DNA of 15,254 bases from an uncultured Lachnospiraceae bacterium. Its GTDB lineage: Bacteria > Bacillota > Clostridia > Lachnospirales > Lachnospiraceae. This document shows positions 14,842 through 15,254 of the stretch, piece by piece (the first letter of the stretch is position 1; each line of letters begins with the position of its first letter). Location: contig CAMWUU010000030.1 of NCBI GenBank assembly GCA_947177515.1, forward strand, positions 1 through 15,254, given 5' to 3'. The position numbers and the translations under genes are program-made. Below the pieces are notes generated by a model. The model made no database searches and was not told the DNA's origin. It saw only the letters and a list, made by a program, of their open reading frames with translations.

Positions 14842-14953
14842 AAATAAAAAAGGACAGGCACCCTCTGAGGATTATGCAAAGAAACCAGGGGAACTTACGC
14901 GCAATATCCCAAAGTACATTGGAAAATGCCAGTTTATGCACCTGAAAACTTAA
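14834..14953 (+). CDS. Possible 39-codon frame or gene fragment
   Basis: From GTG at 14834 the frame runs 39 codons to TAA, overlapping the end of the preceding small frame by 8 bases in the +1 frame. The translation is basic and plausible (KKGQAPSEDYAKKPGELTRN, then IPKYIGKCQF). The two frames may be one former gene broken by a frameshift. No clear ribosome binding site is present and no family is recognised. Confidence 0.2.
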   Translation: MPRNKKGQAPSEDYAKKPGELTRNIPKYIGKCQFMHLKT

Positions 14954-14966
14954 TCCGAATTACCTA

Positions 14967-15005
14967 AAGTGCCGTTGCATGGACAAAATCAAAGCAACGG
15001 CATTT
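14967..15005. terminator. 12-bp hairpin, possible terminator
   Basis: AAGTGCCGTTGC (14967-14978) pairs with GCAACGGCATTT (14994-15005), with one G-T wobble, around a 15-base loop. On the plus strand TTTCCTTATCT continues from the stem. On the minus strand it lies about 80 bases beyond the stop of the right-edge open frame, so it could serve either direction. Confidence 0.5.
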
Positions 15006-15083
15006 CCTTATCTATACGATAAAATAGAAATAAATGGAAATTATTGGGAGGGGAAGGAGGTACCCCAGGAGTTTATATTTTAT

Positions 15084-15254
15084 TTATGAAATCTTCCTGA
15101 ATTCTGCTATGAAATTTACAATTTTTTTGTTGCAATCCGACATGCGGTAATATATCTTTTTTATAGGGATACCGAAAAAGATATTTGTATGGATTACTTT
15201 ATTAAAAGGAAATGGCATATTTATATATCGCTTCTTTTTAATAAGACCTTTAGG
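15084..15254 (-). CDS. Possible C-terminal end of a gene entering from the right edge
   Basis: On the minus strand the frame is open from the window edge for 56 codons to TAA at 15086-15084. The translation is basic and hydrophobic-aromatic (RYINMPFPFNKVIHTNIFFG, then IPIKKIYYRM), plausible as coding, but AT-rich DNA can give this by chance. The hairpin at 14967-15005 downstream would suit a terminator. No family is recognised. Confidence 0.3.
   Translation of the reverse strand, partial: PKGLIKKKRYINMPFPFNKVIHTNIFFGIPIKKIYYRMSDCNKKIVNFIAEFRKIS

Larger units (their letters stand above)
14528..15254. other. Region without a recognisable complete gene; GC-rich patch and hairpins
   Basis: These 727 bases begin AT-rich, switch abruptly to a GC-rich patch at about 14630-14770, then return to AT-rich sequence. 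Inside are a long foldable element (14637-14693), two small overlapping open frames (14704-14841 and 14834-14953), a 12-bp hairpin (14967-15005) and, at the right edge, a minus-strand open frame (15084-15254). The mix suggests a remnant or end of a mobile element, but no integrase, transposase or relaxase piece can be identified. Confidence 0.5.

Overview
The window looks like the chromosome of a Gram-positive anaerobe of the Clostridia, most likely a Lachnospiraceae-type gut bacterium. The basis is indirect: strong AGGAGG-type ribosome binding sites, a YfhO-family membrane protein, an Rpn/PD-(D/E)XK protein with an EQGREQGREQ tail, a VncRS/VanRS-like two-component system beside an FtsX-type ABC exporter, and an XRE-TPR regulator ahead of an ABC-2 exporter. 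No rRNA, tRNA, CRISPR array or complete insertion sequence was seen.

Region 1 (1-4430, minus strand) is a cell-envelope pair. A 997-residue YfhO-family membrane protein (1309-4302) has a good promoter (4401-4429). It is followed by a membrane-anchored phospholipase D/cardiolipin-synthase-like protein that runs off the left edge (start at 1204, first HKD motif visible). The ribosome binding site of the second gene lies in one arm of a perfect 13-bp inverted repeat whose other arm is an anti-Shine-Dalgarno sequence just after the YfhO stop.

Region 2 (4430-6370) holds one PD-(D/E)XK nuclease-family gene (4857-5690) behind a consensus promoter and a leader of about 200 nt. A 12-bp perfect hairpin follows it, then an AT-rich gap of about 530 bases with promoter-like elements but no convincing gene.

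Region 3 (6374-10782) is a five-gene plus-strand operon: OmpR-family response regulator, histidine kinase, FtsX-type permease, ATPase, and a small membrane-anchored or secreted protein with a very acidic, aromatic C-terminus. The layout is that of antimicrobial-peptide sensing and detoxification modules, in which the kinase senses a peptide at the envelope and the exporter removes it. An AACATT-N5-AACATT direct repeat just upstream of the -10 of the first gene suggests autoregulation.

Region 4 (10905-14527) is a second, visibly more AT-rich plus-strand module: an XRE regulator with a TPR-like C-terminus, a small DUF1648-like membrane protein, an ABC-2-like permease and its ATPase. The regulator carries a one-base frameshift at a CCC run (11920-11922). 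The reading frame resumes for 51 more codons and ends 18 nt before the next gene.

Region 5 (14528-15254) has no recognisable complete gene. It contains a sharply GC-rich, strongly foldable patch (about 14630-14700), two tiny overlapping open frames, a 12-bp hairpin at 14967-15005, and an open frame on the minus strand entering from the right edge that may be the end of another gene. Regions 3 to 5 read as accessory DNA, with two complete sense-and-export systems side by side.
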